A stretch of 64,000 nt of DNA, taken from NCBI GenBank assembly GCA_025989215.1, contig JAPDNP010000002.1, forward strand, positions 1 through 64,000, written 5' to 3'. A model generated the notes under the pieces. It had not been told where the DNA came from. It made no database searches and was given only the letters and a program-made list of their open reading frames with translations. Positions 35,690 to 44,867 of the stretch are shown here, in pieces. Both the position numbers and the translations under genes were made by a program. How positions within the stretch are numbered: position 1 is the stretch's first letter; every line of letters starts with the position of its first letter. This DNA is from Neisseriaceae bacterium JH1-16. Its GTDB lineage: Bacteria > Pseudomonadota > Gammaproteobacteria > Burkholderiales > Chromobacteriaceae.

Positions 35690-36387
35690 TTTTTGCCTTG
35701 CGGGTAGCGGGCGGCGAGACGATCGAGCGCCACCTCTGCAGCCTGCTGTTCGGCGGCGCGGCGGCTGCCGCCCTCGCCCGTGGTTTCGATCGCAAGGTCG
35801 CCCAGGTCGCATTCGACCTTGAACCATTGCTCGTGCGCCTCGCCGGTCTGGGCGAGGATGCGGTATTTCGGCAGCGCGAAGTGGCGCGCCTGCAGCGCCT
35901 CCTGCAAGCGGGTCTTGGCGTCCTTGGCCTGCTTGGTCGGGTCGATGGTGGCTACCCGTTCGTCGAACAGGCGGCGCACCACCTGCTCGGCGGCGGCAAA
36001 GCCGGCATCGAAGCTGACTGCGGCGAAGGTCGCCTCCAGCGCATCGGCAAGGATGGACGGCCGGTTGAAACCGCCGCTCTTGAGCTCGCCCTCGCCGAGA
36101 AACAGATCGTCGCCCAGCTTGAGATACTGGGCGATCTCGGCCAGGGTGTTCTGATTGACCAGGTTGGCGCGCAGCCGCGACAGCTCACCCTCGCTCAGCT
36201 TTGGAAAGGCGTCGTACAGCATCCGCGCTACGGTGTAGTTGAGAATGCTGTCACCAACGAACTCGAAACGCTCGTTGTTGAGCGATCCGAAGCTGCGGTG
36301 GGTCAAGGCCTGGCGCAGCAGATCCGGCTGGCTGAATGAATAATCCAGCGCCGTCTGCAGGCGCTGGAATCGATTGGCATCTTTCAC
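35686..36387 (-). CDS. rnc: Ribonuclease III
   Basis: About 233 residues. The catalytic signature NERFEFVGDSILNY and the acidic DALEATFAAV segment are followed by a C-terminal dsRNA-binding domain (ending GSRRAAEQQAAEVALDRLA). It processes rRNA precursors. The frame has no ATG near the start. GTG 36387 gives the usual length, and TTG 36420 is possible with a weak GGTGG upstream. A one-base variant of the uptake-like motif (TTGGCCGAT, 36406) lies in the ambiguous region. Confidence 0.95.
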   Translation of the reverse strand: MKDANRFQRLQTALDYSFSQPDLLRQALTHRSFGSLNNERFEFVGDSILNYTVARMLYDAFPKLSEGELSRLRANLVNQNTLAEIAQYLKLGDDLFLGEGELKSGGFNRPSILADALEATFAAVSFDAGFAAAEQVVRRLFDERVATIDPTKQAKDAKTRLQEALQARHFALPKYRILAQTGEAHEQWFKVECDLGDLAIETTGEGGSRRAAEQQAAEVALDRLAARYPQGKK

Positions 36388-36447
36388 GGTATACGGCTTA
36401 TAGGGTTGGCCGATGGGCAAAGCCCACCGGCGGCATGGATGGCGGCA

Positions 36448-36561
36448 TCAGGCAGTGAAGTGCCTGAACACCACGGCCAGTACGATGCCCACCACCATCA
36501 GCAGCACCATCAGCTGGATAATAGACAGGCCAAACTGGCGACGAACCGTTATTACATTCAT
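36448..36561 (-). CDS. 37-residue prepilin-like membrane peptide between lepB and rnc
   Basis: A 37-residue frame, MNVITVRRQFGLSIIQLMVL and onward, ends RHFTA. GAGAG lies 8 nt upstream of the ATG. Basic N-terminus, then one continuous hydrophobic helix, with a Gly-Leu junction resembling a type IV prepilin cleavage site but Gln where position +5 is normally Glu. Many beta- and gammaproteobacteria have a DUF4845 gene of about 120 residues here with a similar start, so this may be a shortened relative. It ends 60 nt before rnc and starts 13 nt after lepB, in the same operon. Confidence 0.65.
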   Translation of the reverse strand: MNVITVRRQFGLSIIQLMVLLMVVGIVLAVVFRHFTA

Positions 36562-36573
36562 TTCGATACTCTC

Positions 36574-37545
36574 TCAGTGGATTCGGGTGCCGACGCGCGA
36601 CAGGTCGCTGAAGTTCATCCAGATCAGGAAGGCCTTGCCGACCATCAGCTTGTCGTCGACGAAGCCCCAGTAGCGGCCGTCCAGACTGTTGTCGCGGTTG
36701 TCGCCCATCATGAAGTAATGACCGGCCGGCACCTTGCAGGTGAACCCGCTGTCGTCATAGCGGCAGTTGTCGCGATTCGGAAAATCCTGCACCTGGCCGA
36801 GCGCCACCGGCGGGAACTCCGGGATGTCCAGGGTCTTGTAGCTATTGCCGCCGACGGTTTCCTTGTACTGCTTGTTATGGATCATCGCCAGGCCACGCTC
36901 CATATAATCGTAGGTACCGTCCTCGACAGTCGGCACCGCCTTGCCATTCACCGTCAGTCGCTTGTTGCGGTACTCGACCGTGTCACCGGCCAGACCGATC
37001 ACGCGCTTGATGTAGTTGACCTTCGGATTGGGCGGGAAGTTGAACACCACCACGTCGCCGCGCTGCACCTGGTTCATCGGCACCACGACATTGTTCAGCA
37101 CCGGCACGCGGATGCCGTAGGTGAACTTGTTGACCAGGATGAAATCGCCGACCACCAGGCCCGGGCGCATCGAGCTACTCGGAATCTGGAACGGCTCGAC
37201 CAGGAAGGAGCGCAGCAGGAACACCACCAGGATCACCGGGAAGAAACCGCGCGAGTAATCGACGAAATGCCCGGCCTCGCGGCCCTCGGCGGCGCGCTTC
37301 TTGGCCAGCATGAACTTGTCGATCGCCCAGACGATGCCGGTGATCACCACGAAGATCAGCATCACGGCCGAGAAGCTCATCATGTCCGACAGGACGATGA
37401 AGCCACCGATCACCAGCGCGAGATAGCCCCACTGGACCGACGCCGGATAATCCTTGGCGCCCGGCTGCTTCTTGCCACCCAGCATGATCAGCACCAGGCC
37501 GATCACCGCTGCGGCTACCCCTACCCAGAACAGATTTCCACCCAC
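36574..37545 (-). CDS. lepB: Signal peptidase I
   Basis: 323 residues. Two N-terminal membrane segments (near 6-20 and 42-72) are followed by the S26 catalytic domain: nucleophile Ser in IPSSSMRPGLVVGD, general-base Lys in VNYIKRVIGLAGD, and the box GHYFMMGDNRDNSLDGRYWG. It cleaves Sec signal peptides on the periplasmic face. GTG start at 37545 has GGGAGA 7 nt upstream and begins directly after the lepA stop codon, giving tight coupling. Confidence 0.96.
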   Translation of the reverse strand: MGGNLFWVGVAAAVIGLVLIMLGGKKQPGAKDYPASVQWGYLALVIGGFIVLSDMMSFSAVMLIFVVITGIVWAIDKFMLAKKRAAEGREAGHFVDYSRGFFPVILVVFLLRSFLVEPFQIPSSSMRPGLVVGDFILVNKFTYGIRVPVLNNVVVPMNQVQRGDVVVFNFPPNPKVNYIKRVIGLAGDTVEYRNKRLTVNGKAVPTVEDGTYDYMERGLAMIHNKQYKETVGGNSYKTLDIPEFPPVALGQVQDFPNRDNCRYDDSGFTCKVPAGHYFMMGDNRDNSLDGRYWGFVDDKLMVGKAFLIWMNFSDLSRVGTRIH

Positions 37546-39339
37546 TTATTTGTCTCCCACTTGAAGAATGGCCAGGAAGGCGGTTTGTGGAATCTCCACG
37601 TTGCCGACCTGTTTCATGCGCTTCTTACCGGCTTTCTGTTTTTCAAGCAGCTTTTTCTTACGGGTGATGTCGCCGCCGTAGCACTTGGCCAACACGTTCT
37701 TGCGCAGCGCCTTGATGGTCTCGCGGGCGATGATCTGGCTGCCGATGGCCGCCTGCACCGCGATGTCGAACATCTGGCGCGGAATCAGCTCGCGCATCTT
37801 CGACGCCAGCGCACGGCCGCGGTACACCGAGGTCTGGCGGTGCACGATCAGACTCAGCGCGTCGACCTTCTCGCTGTTGACCAGGATGTCGAGCTTGACC
37901 AGATCGGCGGCCTGGAATTCCTTGAATTCGTAGTCGAGCGAAGCGTAGCCGCGGCTGGTGGATTTCAGCTTATCGAAGAAGTCCATCACCACTTCGTTCA
38001 TCGGCAGCTCATAGGTCAGCATCACTTGGCGGCCCATGTACTGCATATTGCGCTGCACACCGCGCTTCTGGTTGCACAGCGTCATCACTGCGCCGACGAA
38101 TTCCTGCGGAACCAGGATGGTCGAGGTGATGATCGGCTCGCGGATCTCGTCGATCTTCGACAGGTCCGGCAGCTTGGACGGGTTCTCGACTTCCAGCAGC
38201 ACGCCGTCCTTCATCAGCACCTCGTACACCACCGTCGGTGCGGTGGTGATCAGGTCCATGTCGAACTCGCGCTCCAGGCGCTCCTGCACGATTTCCAAGT
38301 GCAACAGGCCGAGGAAGCCGCAGCGGAAGCCGAAGCCCAGCGCCTGCGACACTTCCGGTTCGTACTTCAGCGCGGCGTCGTTCAGCTGCAGCTTTTCCAG
38401 CGCGTCGCGCAGGTTTTCGTAATCGTGGCTTTCCACCGGGTACAGGCCGGCGAATACCTGCGACTGCACTTCCTTGAAGCCCGGCAGCGGCTCGTCGGCC
38501 GGCTTGGTCGCCAGGGTGATGGTGTCGCCCACCTTGGCCGATTTCAGTTCCTTGATGCCGGCGATCACGAAGCCCACTTCACCGGCGTTCAGGCTCTGGC
38601 GCTGCACCGATTTCGGGGTGAACACGCCGACCTGTTCGCACAGGTGCTCGGCGCTGGTCGCCATGAACTTGATCTTGTCCTTCGGCTTGAGCGAGCCGTC
38701 GATCACGCGCACCAGCATCACCACGCCGACATAGTTGTCGAACCAGGAGTCGACGATCAGCGCCTTGAGCGGGCCGTCCGGGTTGCCCTTCGGCGGCGGA
38801 ATCTTGGTGATCACGGTCTCGAGGATGTCCTCGATGCCGATACCCGACTTGGCCGAAGCGCGCACCGCGTCGGTGGCCTCGATGCCGATGATGTCTTCGA
38901 TTTCCTGAGCGACACGCTCCGGCTCGGCGGCCGGCAGGTCGATCTTGTTGAGCACCGGCACCACTTCGACGCCCAGGTCGATCGCGGTATAGCAGTTGGC
39001 GACGGTCTGCGCCTCGACACCCTGCGAGGCGTCGACCACCAACAGCGCGCCCTCGCAGGCGGACAGCGAGCGCGATACTTCGTAGGAGAAGTCGACGTGT
39101 CCCGGGGTGTCGATCAGGTTCAGGTTGTACACCTGGCCGTCGCGTGCCTTGTAGGTCAGCGCCGCGGTCTGCGCCTTGATGGTGATGCCGCGCTCTTTCT
39201 CGATGTCCATCGAGTCGAGCACCTGCGCGCTCATTTCACGCAGTTCGAGCCCGCCGCAGAATTGAATAAAGCGGTCGGCCAGCGTCGATTTGCCGTGGTC
39301 GATATGAGCGATGATCGAGAAATTGCGAATGTGGTTCAT
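37546..39339 (-). CDS. lepA: Elongation factor 4 (LepA)
   Basis: 597 residues, the usual length. GTPase motifs: [22 protein letters not shown] and NKIDLP. The LepA-specific C-terminus ([20 protein letters not shown]) is present. It acts as a ribosomal back-translocase or biogenesis factor. ATG 39339 (MNHIRNFS) matches the family start better than 39351. First gene of the lepA-lepB-small gene-rnc-era-recO-pdxJ-acpS series. A TTGGCCGAA motif at 38849 is read as Ser-Ala-Lys on the coding strand. Confidence 0.98.
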   Translation of the reverse strand: MNHIRNFSIIAHIDHGKSTLADRFIQFCGGLELREMSAQVLDSMDIEKERGITIKAQTAALTYKARDGQVYNLNLIDTPGHVDFSYEVSRSLSACEGALLVVDASQGVEAQTVANCYTAIDLGVEVVPVLNKIDLPAAEPERVAQEIEDIIGIEATDAVRASAKSGIGIEDILETVITKIPPPKGNPDGPLKALIVDSWFDNYVGVVMLVRVIDGSLKPKDKIKFMATSAEHLCEQVGVFTPKSVQRQSLNAGEVGFVIAGIKELKSAKVGDTITLATKPADEPLPGFKEVQSQVFAGLYPVESHDYENLRDALEKLQLNDAALKYEPEVSQALGFGFRCGFLGLLHLEIVQERLEREFDMDLITTAPTVVYEVLMKDGVLLEVENPSKLPDLSKIDEIREPIITSTILVPQEFVGAVMTLCNQKRGVQRNMQYMGRQVMLTYELPMNEVVMDFFDKLKSTSRGYASLDYEFKEFQAADLVKLDILVNSEKVDALSLIVHRQTSVYRGRALASKMRELIPRQMFDIAVQAAIGSQIIARETIKALRKNVLAKCYGGDITRKKKLLEKQKAGKKRMKQVGNVEIPQTAFLAILQVGDK

Positions 39340-39358
39340 GCAGTCACACAAAAGTTAA

Positions 39359-39376
39359 GGGCACGCAAACGTGCCC
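39359..39376 (-). terminator. Hairpin ending the rpoE-mucD-glutaredoxin unit
   Basis: GGGCACG/CGTGCCC stem with CAAA loop, just past the glutaredoxin stop and 20 nt before lepA. It is followed on the minus strand by TTAACTTTTG rather than a long T-run. Confidence 0.6.
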
Positions 39377-39400
39377 TCATGTTCGTTAATGGCGGGAATT

Positions 39401-39640
39401 TTATCGGATTTCACCAAGATGTGCAGCCAAGCTGTCCGTATTCAGGTGCCAATGGCAGATTTCGGTCTCGCCATCCATCAGCACCGGCACCATCTCGTTG
39501 AAGCGTTCCTCCAGCACTGGGTCGCTATCGACGTCGATCACCGCCAATTCGAAGCCGAACCGCGCCTGCCACGGCGCGAGTTCGGCCAGCATCTGGTGGC
39601 ACAGGCTGCAGTACTCGCGAAAGTACAACGTCAGCTTCAC
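39401..39640 (-). CDS. Glutaredoxin-like thiol protein (DUF836)
   Basis: 79 residues with an N-terminal thioredoxin-fold strand and active-site CSLC in YFREYCSLCHQML, then VPVLMDGETEI with the cis-Pro. It overlaps mucD by 4 nt and is the last gene of the sigma-E operon, a common position for this small family in betaproteobacteria. It may help fold or reduce envelope-stress substrates or be a cytoplasmic thiol protein. Confidence 0.87.
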   Translation of the reverse strand: MKLTLYFREYCSLCHQMLAELAPWQARFGFELAVIDVDSDPVLEERFNEMVPVLMDGETEICHWHLNTDSLAAHLGEIR

Positions 39641-41061
39641 TTGGCATCCCCGACCGGCAGCGGCACGAATAGCGTGGCACCCTGGCGCAATACCTGCAAC
39701 GGCACCGAGCTGCCCTTCTTCGCTCCGTTGATCTCGTTGAACAACTGCTTGGCGCTGGAGAGCTGTTCGCTGCCGATGCCGACGATCACGTCACCGGCCA
39801 ACACGCCGGCGCGTTGCGCGGCCTGATTGGCACGCTGCACCAACAGGCCGAACGGCACGCCGACGCGGCGCAGCTGCTGCTGGCTCAGCTCGCTGACCAC
39901 TAGGCCGACCTGACTCATCGTCTGCTCGGCCGGCTCGTTGACCTTCGGCTTGTTGGTCTCGCGCTCCGTCAGGCGCGGGTCGCTGTCTTTCAGCTCCTCG
40001 GCCACCACGGTGACGTTGCGGCTGGCCCGGTTGCGCCACACCTGCAGCATCACCGGCTTGCCAGGGGCGATCGCGCCGATCGCGCGCTGCAGATCGGCGC
40101 CGTTCTGGATAGTCTGACCGTCGACCTGCAACAGGATATCGCCCGGCTTCAGCCCAGCCTTATCGGCCGGTGCGCCCTTCTCGACATTGGTGACCAGCGC
40201 GCCGTTCGGCTGCGCCAGCCCGAACGAAGTCGCCAGCGCCTTGTTGACCTCCTGGGTCGTCACGCCGATGCGACCACGGCTGACCTTGCCCTTGGTCTTG
40301 AGCTGGTCGGCCACATTCATCGCCACGTCGATCGGGATGGCAAACGAAATGCCCATGAAACCGCCCGAGCGGCTGTAGATCTGCGAATTGATGCCGACCA
40401 CCTCGCCGTTCATATTGAACAGCGGACCGCCCGAGTTGCCCGGGTTGACCGCGGCATCGGTCTGGATGAACGGCACATAGCTCTCGTCCGGCAACTGGCG
40501 GCCCTTGGCCGACACGATGCCGGCGGTCACCGAGTTGTCGAAGCCGAACGGCGAGCCGATCGCTACCACCCATTCGCCCACCTTCAGCGCGTTGTCGTCA
40601 CCGACTCTCACCACCGGCAGATTGCCGGCGCCGTCGATCTTCAGCAGCGCCACGTCGGTGCGGGCGTCCGAGCCGATCAGTTTGGCCTTGAACTCGCGCT
40701 TGTCGGTCAACGTGACGGTGATCTCATCGGCCTTGGCCACCACGTGCGAGTTGGTCAGCACGTAGCCATCCTTGGAGAGGATGAAGCCCGAGCCCAGCGA
40801 CGCGGCCTGGAACTCGCGCTGCTGGCGCGGCGCGTAGCGACGGAAGAACTCGAAGAACGGGTCGCCTGCCAGTTCGTCGGGCACCTCGGCCACCGACTCA
40901 CGGACGGTCTGCTTGGTACTGATGTTGACGACGGCACGGCCCTCGTCCTGCACCAGTTGGGTGAAATCGGGAAGGTTTGCTACCGCAGCGACGGCCATCT
41001 GCGGGCCAAGCGCGACGGTGGACGCCAGGACGGCGGTTACGATCAGCTTTTTGATCGGCAT
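39637..41061 (-). CDS. mucD: DegQ/MucD-type periplasmic serine protease
   Basis: 474 residues with a signal peptide ending near QMAVA. The catalytic triad is visible: His in TNSHVVAKAD, Asp in DARTDVALLKID and Ser in NPGNSGGPLF. Two PDZ domains follow (GALVTNVEKGAPADKAGLKP and GVLAGDVIVGIG). It degrades misfolded periplasmic proteins and in the Muc system limits sigma-E activation. It overlaps the upstream rseC gene by 19 nt. Confidence 0.95.
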   Translation of the reverse strand: MPIKKLIVTAVLASTVALGPQMAVAAVANLPDFTQLVQDEGRAVVNISTKQTVRESVAEVPDELAGDPFFEFFRRYAPRQQREFQAASLGSGFILSKDGYVLTNSHVVAKADEITVTLTDKREFKAKLIGSDARTDVALLKIDGAGNLPVVRVGDDNALKVGEWVVAIGSPFGFDNSVTAGIVSAKGRQLPDESYVPFIQTDAAVNPGNSGGPLFNMNGEVVGINSQIYSRSGGFMGISFAIPIDVAMNVADQLKTKGKVSRGRIGVTTQEVNKALATSFGLAQPNGALVTNVEKGAPADKAGLKPGDILLQVDGQTIQNGADLQRAIGAIAPGKPVMLQVWRNRASRNVTVVAEELKDSDPRLTERETNKPKVNEPAEQTMSQVGLVVSELSQQQLRRVGVPFGLLVQRANQAAQRAGVLAGDVIVGIGSEQLSSAKQLFNEINGAKKGSSVPLQVLRQGATLFVPLPVGDAK

Positions 41062-41510
41062 GGTCTCTCCGGGGTTGAGGCAAGGACATCGAGGCGTTCG
41101 GTGATCACCGGCTGGAACAAGGCACGTTGGCCGAAGCCGCGCGAGACACGGCGCACAGCCAGGAGCGCTGCGGCGAAGCCCGCCAGACCGGCCAGCACCG
41201 ACACGGTCTCGCTCGCCAGTGCGCCGGCAGCAGCACCGACGAACAAGCCGGCGAGCGGCACAAGATACATCAACAGGGCACTATTGAGCATGCCGCGCTC
41301 GGGAATCGACACGGTGACCCAGTCGCCGACCGCGGCATCGAGGGGGTTCTGCACCCGGAACGCCGAAGAACCGGCGCGGAACATCCGGGCGATGGACAGC
41401 GAGCGACAACCGTGCACCGGGTCACACTGCCCGCATGGAGTATGCGGACGCGGCTCGACCCAGGCGTGGCTGGACTCCAGCCGCACCACCCTCGCCTGGG
41501 TTTCGATCAT
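41043..41510 (-). CDS. rseC: RseC/MucC-family membrane protein
   Basis: 155 residues. The N-terminal Cys cluster CGQCDPVHGC and two membrane segments near the middle (LMYLVPLAGLFVGAAAGALA and VLAGLAGFAAALLAV) are typical. Position between rseB and mucD supports the call. It modulates sigma-E and in some bacteria acts with the Rsx/SoxR-reducing system. It overlaps both neighbours by a few bases. TTGGCCGAA at 41127 is read as Phe-Gly-Gln on the coding strand. Confidence 0.9.
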   Translation of the reverse strand: MIETQARVVRLESSHAWVEPRPHTPCGQCDPVHGCRSLSIARMFRAGSSAFRVQNPLDAAVGDWVTVSIPERGMLNSALLMYLVPLAGLFVGAAAGALASETVSVLAGLAGFAAALLAVRRVSRGFGQRALFQPVITERLDVLASTPERPCRSKS

Positions 41511-42475
41511 TTCATGCTGACCTTCAGCGAGCGCAGCATACTGATCAGACTCTGCTCGGGCAGGTCGCCGACCAGGGTCAGCTGCAGGTTGTCGACGTTA
41601 TGCGAAGCCATCGACAGCGCGCCCTGCACCACGGTCGCACGGTCGGGGCGCGGGTCGCCCGACTGCGGCTCGACGAACAGCGACAACATCACCAGCCCGT
41701 CGGTGTACATCAGGTGCCGGGCCTTGTCGCCGCTGGGCATGGTGCGTTCCACCGCACGCAGCAGCTTGAAGCCGGCCGGCAGCCCACTCACGTCCACCGG
41801 GCTTGCCACGGGCGGCACCACGGTGCCGGACGGCGCCTGCGCGCCGCCGCGCTGGGTATAGCTGAGCTTGTAGTGCGGCTTGTAGACCGCGCGGTCTTTC
41901 GGGGGCACCAGATCGACGTCGGTGAAGGTGTACTGCTCGGCCACCTCGTTGCTGCGCGGCAGCAGCATCACCGCCTTGAGCGGCATACCGGTGACGCTGT
42001 CGAGGCAGAAGCGCTGGTTGTAACGCAGCCCGTCGTTGGGCTTGAGCTGGAACCAGTCGCAATCGTGACGCGCGACCCGGTCGCTACCCAAGCGCTTGAG
42101 CGTATACGACGCGGCCAGACTGTCGACGTTATCCGGCAGCACGGTCGGGAACAGCCGCATCGCACTGACTCGCGCCGCGGTCAGCGCACGCGCATCCGGG
42201 GCGAAGTAGGTGATGTCGTTGCCTTGGCGCAAAATCTCGCGCGGCAGGCCGTCGAGCGACTCGCGCCGCTCGGTCAGCTGGTTGTCGACGATGCCGCGGT
42301 AGATCTGGAAGGTTTCCAGCGCGCCGCTCATCTGGTGCAGATAGGTGCCGCTGAGCGGCTGCTGCCGGCCGGCTTGAGCGGCCTTACGCAACGGCTGCCA
42401 GTCGTCACCCCCGGCCTGGGCGGCCAGGGCGACGCCGAGCAGCACGCCGCCCGTGATACAGCTAATGCGATGCAT
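41507..42475 (-). CDS. rseB: RseB/MucB periplasmic regulator of sigma-E
   Basis: 322 residues with a signal peptide (GGVLLGVALAAQAGG). The MucB/RseB large domain (LSGTYLHQMSGALETFQIYR, then ERRESLDGLPREILRQG) and the smaller C-terminal domain (LPAGFKLLRAVERT and VVQGALSMASHNVDNLQLTL) are clear. It binds the periplasmic part of RseA and protects it from proteolysis, releasing it when lipid or LPS signals bind. Coupled to rseA by a one-base overlap. Confidence 0.95.
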   Translation of the reverse strand: MHRISCITGGVLLGVALAAQAGGDDWQPLRKAAQAGRQQPLSGTYLHQMSGALETFQIYRGIVDNQLTERRESLDGLPREILRQGNDITYFAPDARALTAARVSAMRLFPTVLPDNVDSLAASYTLKRLGSDRVARHDCDWFQLKPNDGLRYNQRFCLDSVTGMPLKAVMLLPRSNEVAEQYTFTDVDLVPPKDRAVYKPHYKLSYTQRGGAQAPSGTVVPPVASPVDVSGLPAGFKLLRAVERTMPSGDKARHLMYTDGLVMLSLFVEPQSGDPRPDRATVVQGALSMASHNVDNLQLTLVGDLPEQSLISMLRSLKVSMK

Positions 42476-42951
42476 CAGTGGCGACCTCCGCTACCCAAGG
42501 CAACGCGCATCACGTTGGGGTCGGAGTACATTTCCTGATGGGCCATCAGGTAGGGGTCGTCGCGGGCCGGTTGTACTTGTTGTACATCGGTCGGCGTGTT
42601 TGCGGCGACCAGTTCGGCATGCGGCGCCCCCGCACTACCCAGCTGCTGCCATGCCACCACCGCGGCGAAGGTGACGCTGGCAGCCAGCGCGGCGGCGCCA
42701 AGCTGGCGCGCCCGTGCTTGACCGAACCAGCGGCGTGGCGCCAACACGGTCGGCTCGTCGGCCAACCGTTCTGCCACTTGTTGACGGACATTTACCGACA
42801 GGATCGTGTTGGCGCGCATTGCGTCCCCGATCATGTGATAGCTGTCCCAGAGCTCTTTGAGCGACTCGTCGCTACCGAGCGTTGTGACGACCTTGGCGGC
42901 CTCGTGTCCGTCGAGTTCGCCATCCATCAAAGCGGATACCGATTCCTTCAT
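42475..42951 (-). CDS. rseA: Sigma-E anti-sigma factor RseA/MucA
   Basis: 158 residues. The N-terminal RseA domain starts MKESVSALMDGELDGHEA. One membrane segment lies at about 86-106 (AALAASVTFAAVVAW), and a short periplasmic tail follows. It holds the sigma-E factor encoded immediately upstream (2-nt gap) and is destroyed by regulated proteolysis under envelope stress. Start ATG 42951 is chosen by the domain start. Confidence 0.94.
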   Translation of the reverse strand: MKESVSALMDGELDGHEAAKVVTTLGSDESLKELWDSYHMIGDAMRANTILSVNVRQQVAERLADEPTVLAPRRWFGQARARQLGAAALAASVTFAAVVAWQQLGSAGAPHAELVAANTPTDVQQVQPARDDPYLMAHQEMYSDPNVMRVALGSGGRH

Positions 42952-42953
42952 AC

Positions 42954-43553
42954 CTACCACCTTCTGTTTTTCGCTGTGTCCAGCAACGGCCTGAGTTCTG
43001 CAGCAATGGCTTCTCGTGCGCGAAAAATCCGCGATCGAACGGTGCCGATCGGGCAATTCATCACACTGGCTATCTCTTCGTAGCTTAAGCCGTCCATTTC
43101 CCGCAGGGTAATGGCAGTTCGCAACTCCTCCGGCAACGCTTCGACTGCCGCGTTGACGGTTTGCAGGATCTGCTTGTTCATCAGTTCGGATTCGGGCGTG
43201 TTCAGGTCGGGAACCTGCGACGTCATGTCGTAGCTCTCGCCATCCTCGTCCACCACCTCACTGCCCACTACCGGGCGACGCCCGCTTGCGCTCAGAAAAT
43301 TCTTGGCGGTGTTAATGCCAATCCTGTACAGCCAGGTATAGAACGCACTTTCCCCTCGAAACGACGGCAGCGCCCGATACGCCTTGATGAAGGCTTCCTG
43401 GGTCACGTCGTCGATGTCGGCGCCATCCCGGATGAACCGGGACAGCAGGCGGCCAAGGCGTCGCTGATACTTCGCGACCAATAGGTCGAAAGCTCTTTTT
43501 TCGCCTCGTTGCGCACGCTCCACCAACTGTTGATCGATATCCCGATCACTCAT
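42954..43553 (-). CDS. rpoE: RpoE/AlgU-type ECF sigma factor
   Basis: 199 residues. Region 2 has DIDDVTQEAFIKAYRALPSF and region 4 has LREMDGLSYEEIASVMNCP followed by GTVRSRIFRAREAI. The start MSDRDIDQQLVERAQRG is typical of betaproteobacterial RpoE. Followed by rseA, rseB, rseC and mucD, which fixes its identity. It directs envelope-stress genes and is probably autoregulated. A clear sigma-E promoter could not be assigned upstream. Confidence 0.97.
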   Translation of the reverse strand: MSDRDIDQQLVERAQRGEKRAFDLLVAKYQRRLGRLLSRFIRDGADIDDVTQEAFIKAYRALPSFRGESAFYTWLYRIGINTAKNFLSASGRRPVVGSEVVDEDGESYDMTSQVPDLNTPESELMNKQILQTVNAAVEALPEELRTAITLREMDGLSYEEIASVMNCPIGTVRSRIFRAREAIAAELRPLLDTAKNRRW

Positions 43554-43857
43554 GTCGTTGTAATGCTCCCTGATGCGCCGACCCTTAATTGTTGTGAAGT
43601 CACTGGGCAGGCACAGACTAGACCACACGGCCGGTGCCGAGTTCCCCCGACGTTTGCGCCAGTGTTGCGTCGGATCAGACCGCGCCGCAAAACCTCGCGA
43701 CCAGCGAGCCGCCTGGCCTGACGGCCGGCGGCAAGACCCCGAACCTTAACAGAGCTTCCCCACAGCGAAAAGAACTGGCCTGGGGGCTTCCATTTATAAC
43801 CAAGCGCTTGCTAGAATGACGAGCAATTACTCCAGTTACCCTGCCAGGAGCCCTACG
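43554..43857. promoter_or_regulatory. Divergent rpoE/prpB gap with a probable prpB promoter
   Basis: No gene. On the plus strand TAGAAT (43812-43817) is a good -10 about 40 nt before the prpB start, with CTTCCA near the -35 position. No prpR regulator gene is adjacent, so control of the propionate genes must come from elsewhere. Confidence 0.45.
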
Positions 43858-44754
43858 ATGCCCCAGTCCACCCCCGGCCAACGCTTCCGCACCGCCGTCG
43901 CCACCCATCACCCGCTGCAGATCGTCGGCGCCATCAACGCCTATAGCGCGCTGCTCGCCGAACACAGCGGCTTTGCCGCGCTCTACCTGTCCGGCGGCGG
44001 CGTCGCGGCAGCCAGCTGCGGCATCCCCGACCTGGGCATCACCCAGCCGGAAGACGTGCTGATCGACATCCGTCGCATCACCGACGTCACCGAACTGCCG
44101 CTCTTGGTCGATATCGACACCGGCTGGGGCGGTGCGTTCAACATCGCCCGCACCGTGCACGCGGTGGAAAAAGCCGGCGCAGCGGCGGTGCATATCGAAG
44201 ACCAGGTGCAGGCCAAGCGCTGTGGCCACCGCCCCAACAAGGCGATCGTGGCGCAGAGCGAGATGGTCGACCGCGTCAAGGCGGCGGTGGACGCGCGCCG
44301 CGACGACAGCTTCGTGATCATGGCGCGCACCGACGCACTGGCGGTCGAGGGACTCGATGCCGCGATCGAGCGCGCGGTGGCCTGCGTCGAGGCCGGCGCC
44401 GACATGATCTTCCCCGAGGCGATGACCGACCTGGTGATGTACCGCCGCTTCGCCGAGGCGGTGAAGGTGCCGATCCTCGCCAATATCACCGAGTTCGGAG
44501 CGACCCCGCTGTTCACCACCGAGGAGCTGGCTTCGGCCGACGTCGGCATGGTGCTCTACCCGCTGTCGGCATTCCGCGCGATGAGCCAGGCGGCGCTGAA
44601 CGTGTACGGCGCGATCCGCCGCGACGGCACCCAGGCCAATGTGGTCGACACCATGCAGACCCGCGCCGACCTCTATCAGCACCTGGGCTACCACGCTTTC
44701 GAACAGAAGCTCGATGCGCTGTTCGCCAGCGAAGCCACCCCACAACAACGATAA
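43858..44754 (+). CDS. prpB: 2-methylisocitrate lyase
   Basis: 298 residues. The metal-binding [18 protein letters not shown] and the catalytic loop KRCGHRPNK (in QVQAKRCGH) match PrpB rather than isocitrate lyase, and [14 protein letters not shown] is a PrpB block. It splits 2-methylisocitrate into pyruvate and succinate, the last step of the methylcitrate cycle. Start ATG 43858 has AGGAG 8 nt upstream. First gene of prpB-prpC-acnD-(2H)-prpF. Confidence 0.97.
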   Translation: MPQSTPGQRFRTAVATHHPLQIVGAINAYSALLAEHSGFAALYLSGGGVAAASCGIPDLGITQPEDVLIDIRRITDVTELPLLVDIDTGWGGAFNIARTVHAVEKAGAAAVHIEDQVQAKRCGHRPNKAIVAQSEMVDRVKAAVDARRDDSFVIMARTDALAVEGLDAAIERAVACVEAGADMIFPEAMTDLVMYRRFAEAVKVPILANITEFGATPLFTTEELASADVGMVLYPLSAFRAMSQAALNVYGAIRRDGTQANVVDTMQTRADLYQHLGYHAFEQKLDALFASEATPQQR

Positions 44755-44764
44755 AGAATCAAGG

Positions 44765-44773
44765 TTGGCCGAA
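44765..44773 (+). repeat. Uptake-like motif (intergenic)
   Basis: AAGGTTGGCCGAACC, 11 nt past the prpB stop. A degenerate inverted partner (TTCGGCCCACC) lies about 20 nt downstream. Confidence 0.6.
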
Positions 44774-44867
44774 CCGTGTAGACGCCCTTCGGCCCACCTC
44801 CCGTCCGTGTTTGGCAGTCCGTGTTTTTTCTTGATCTATCGCCATGATCTACCAGGGAGAAAAGGCA

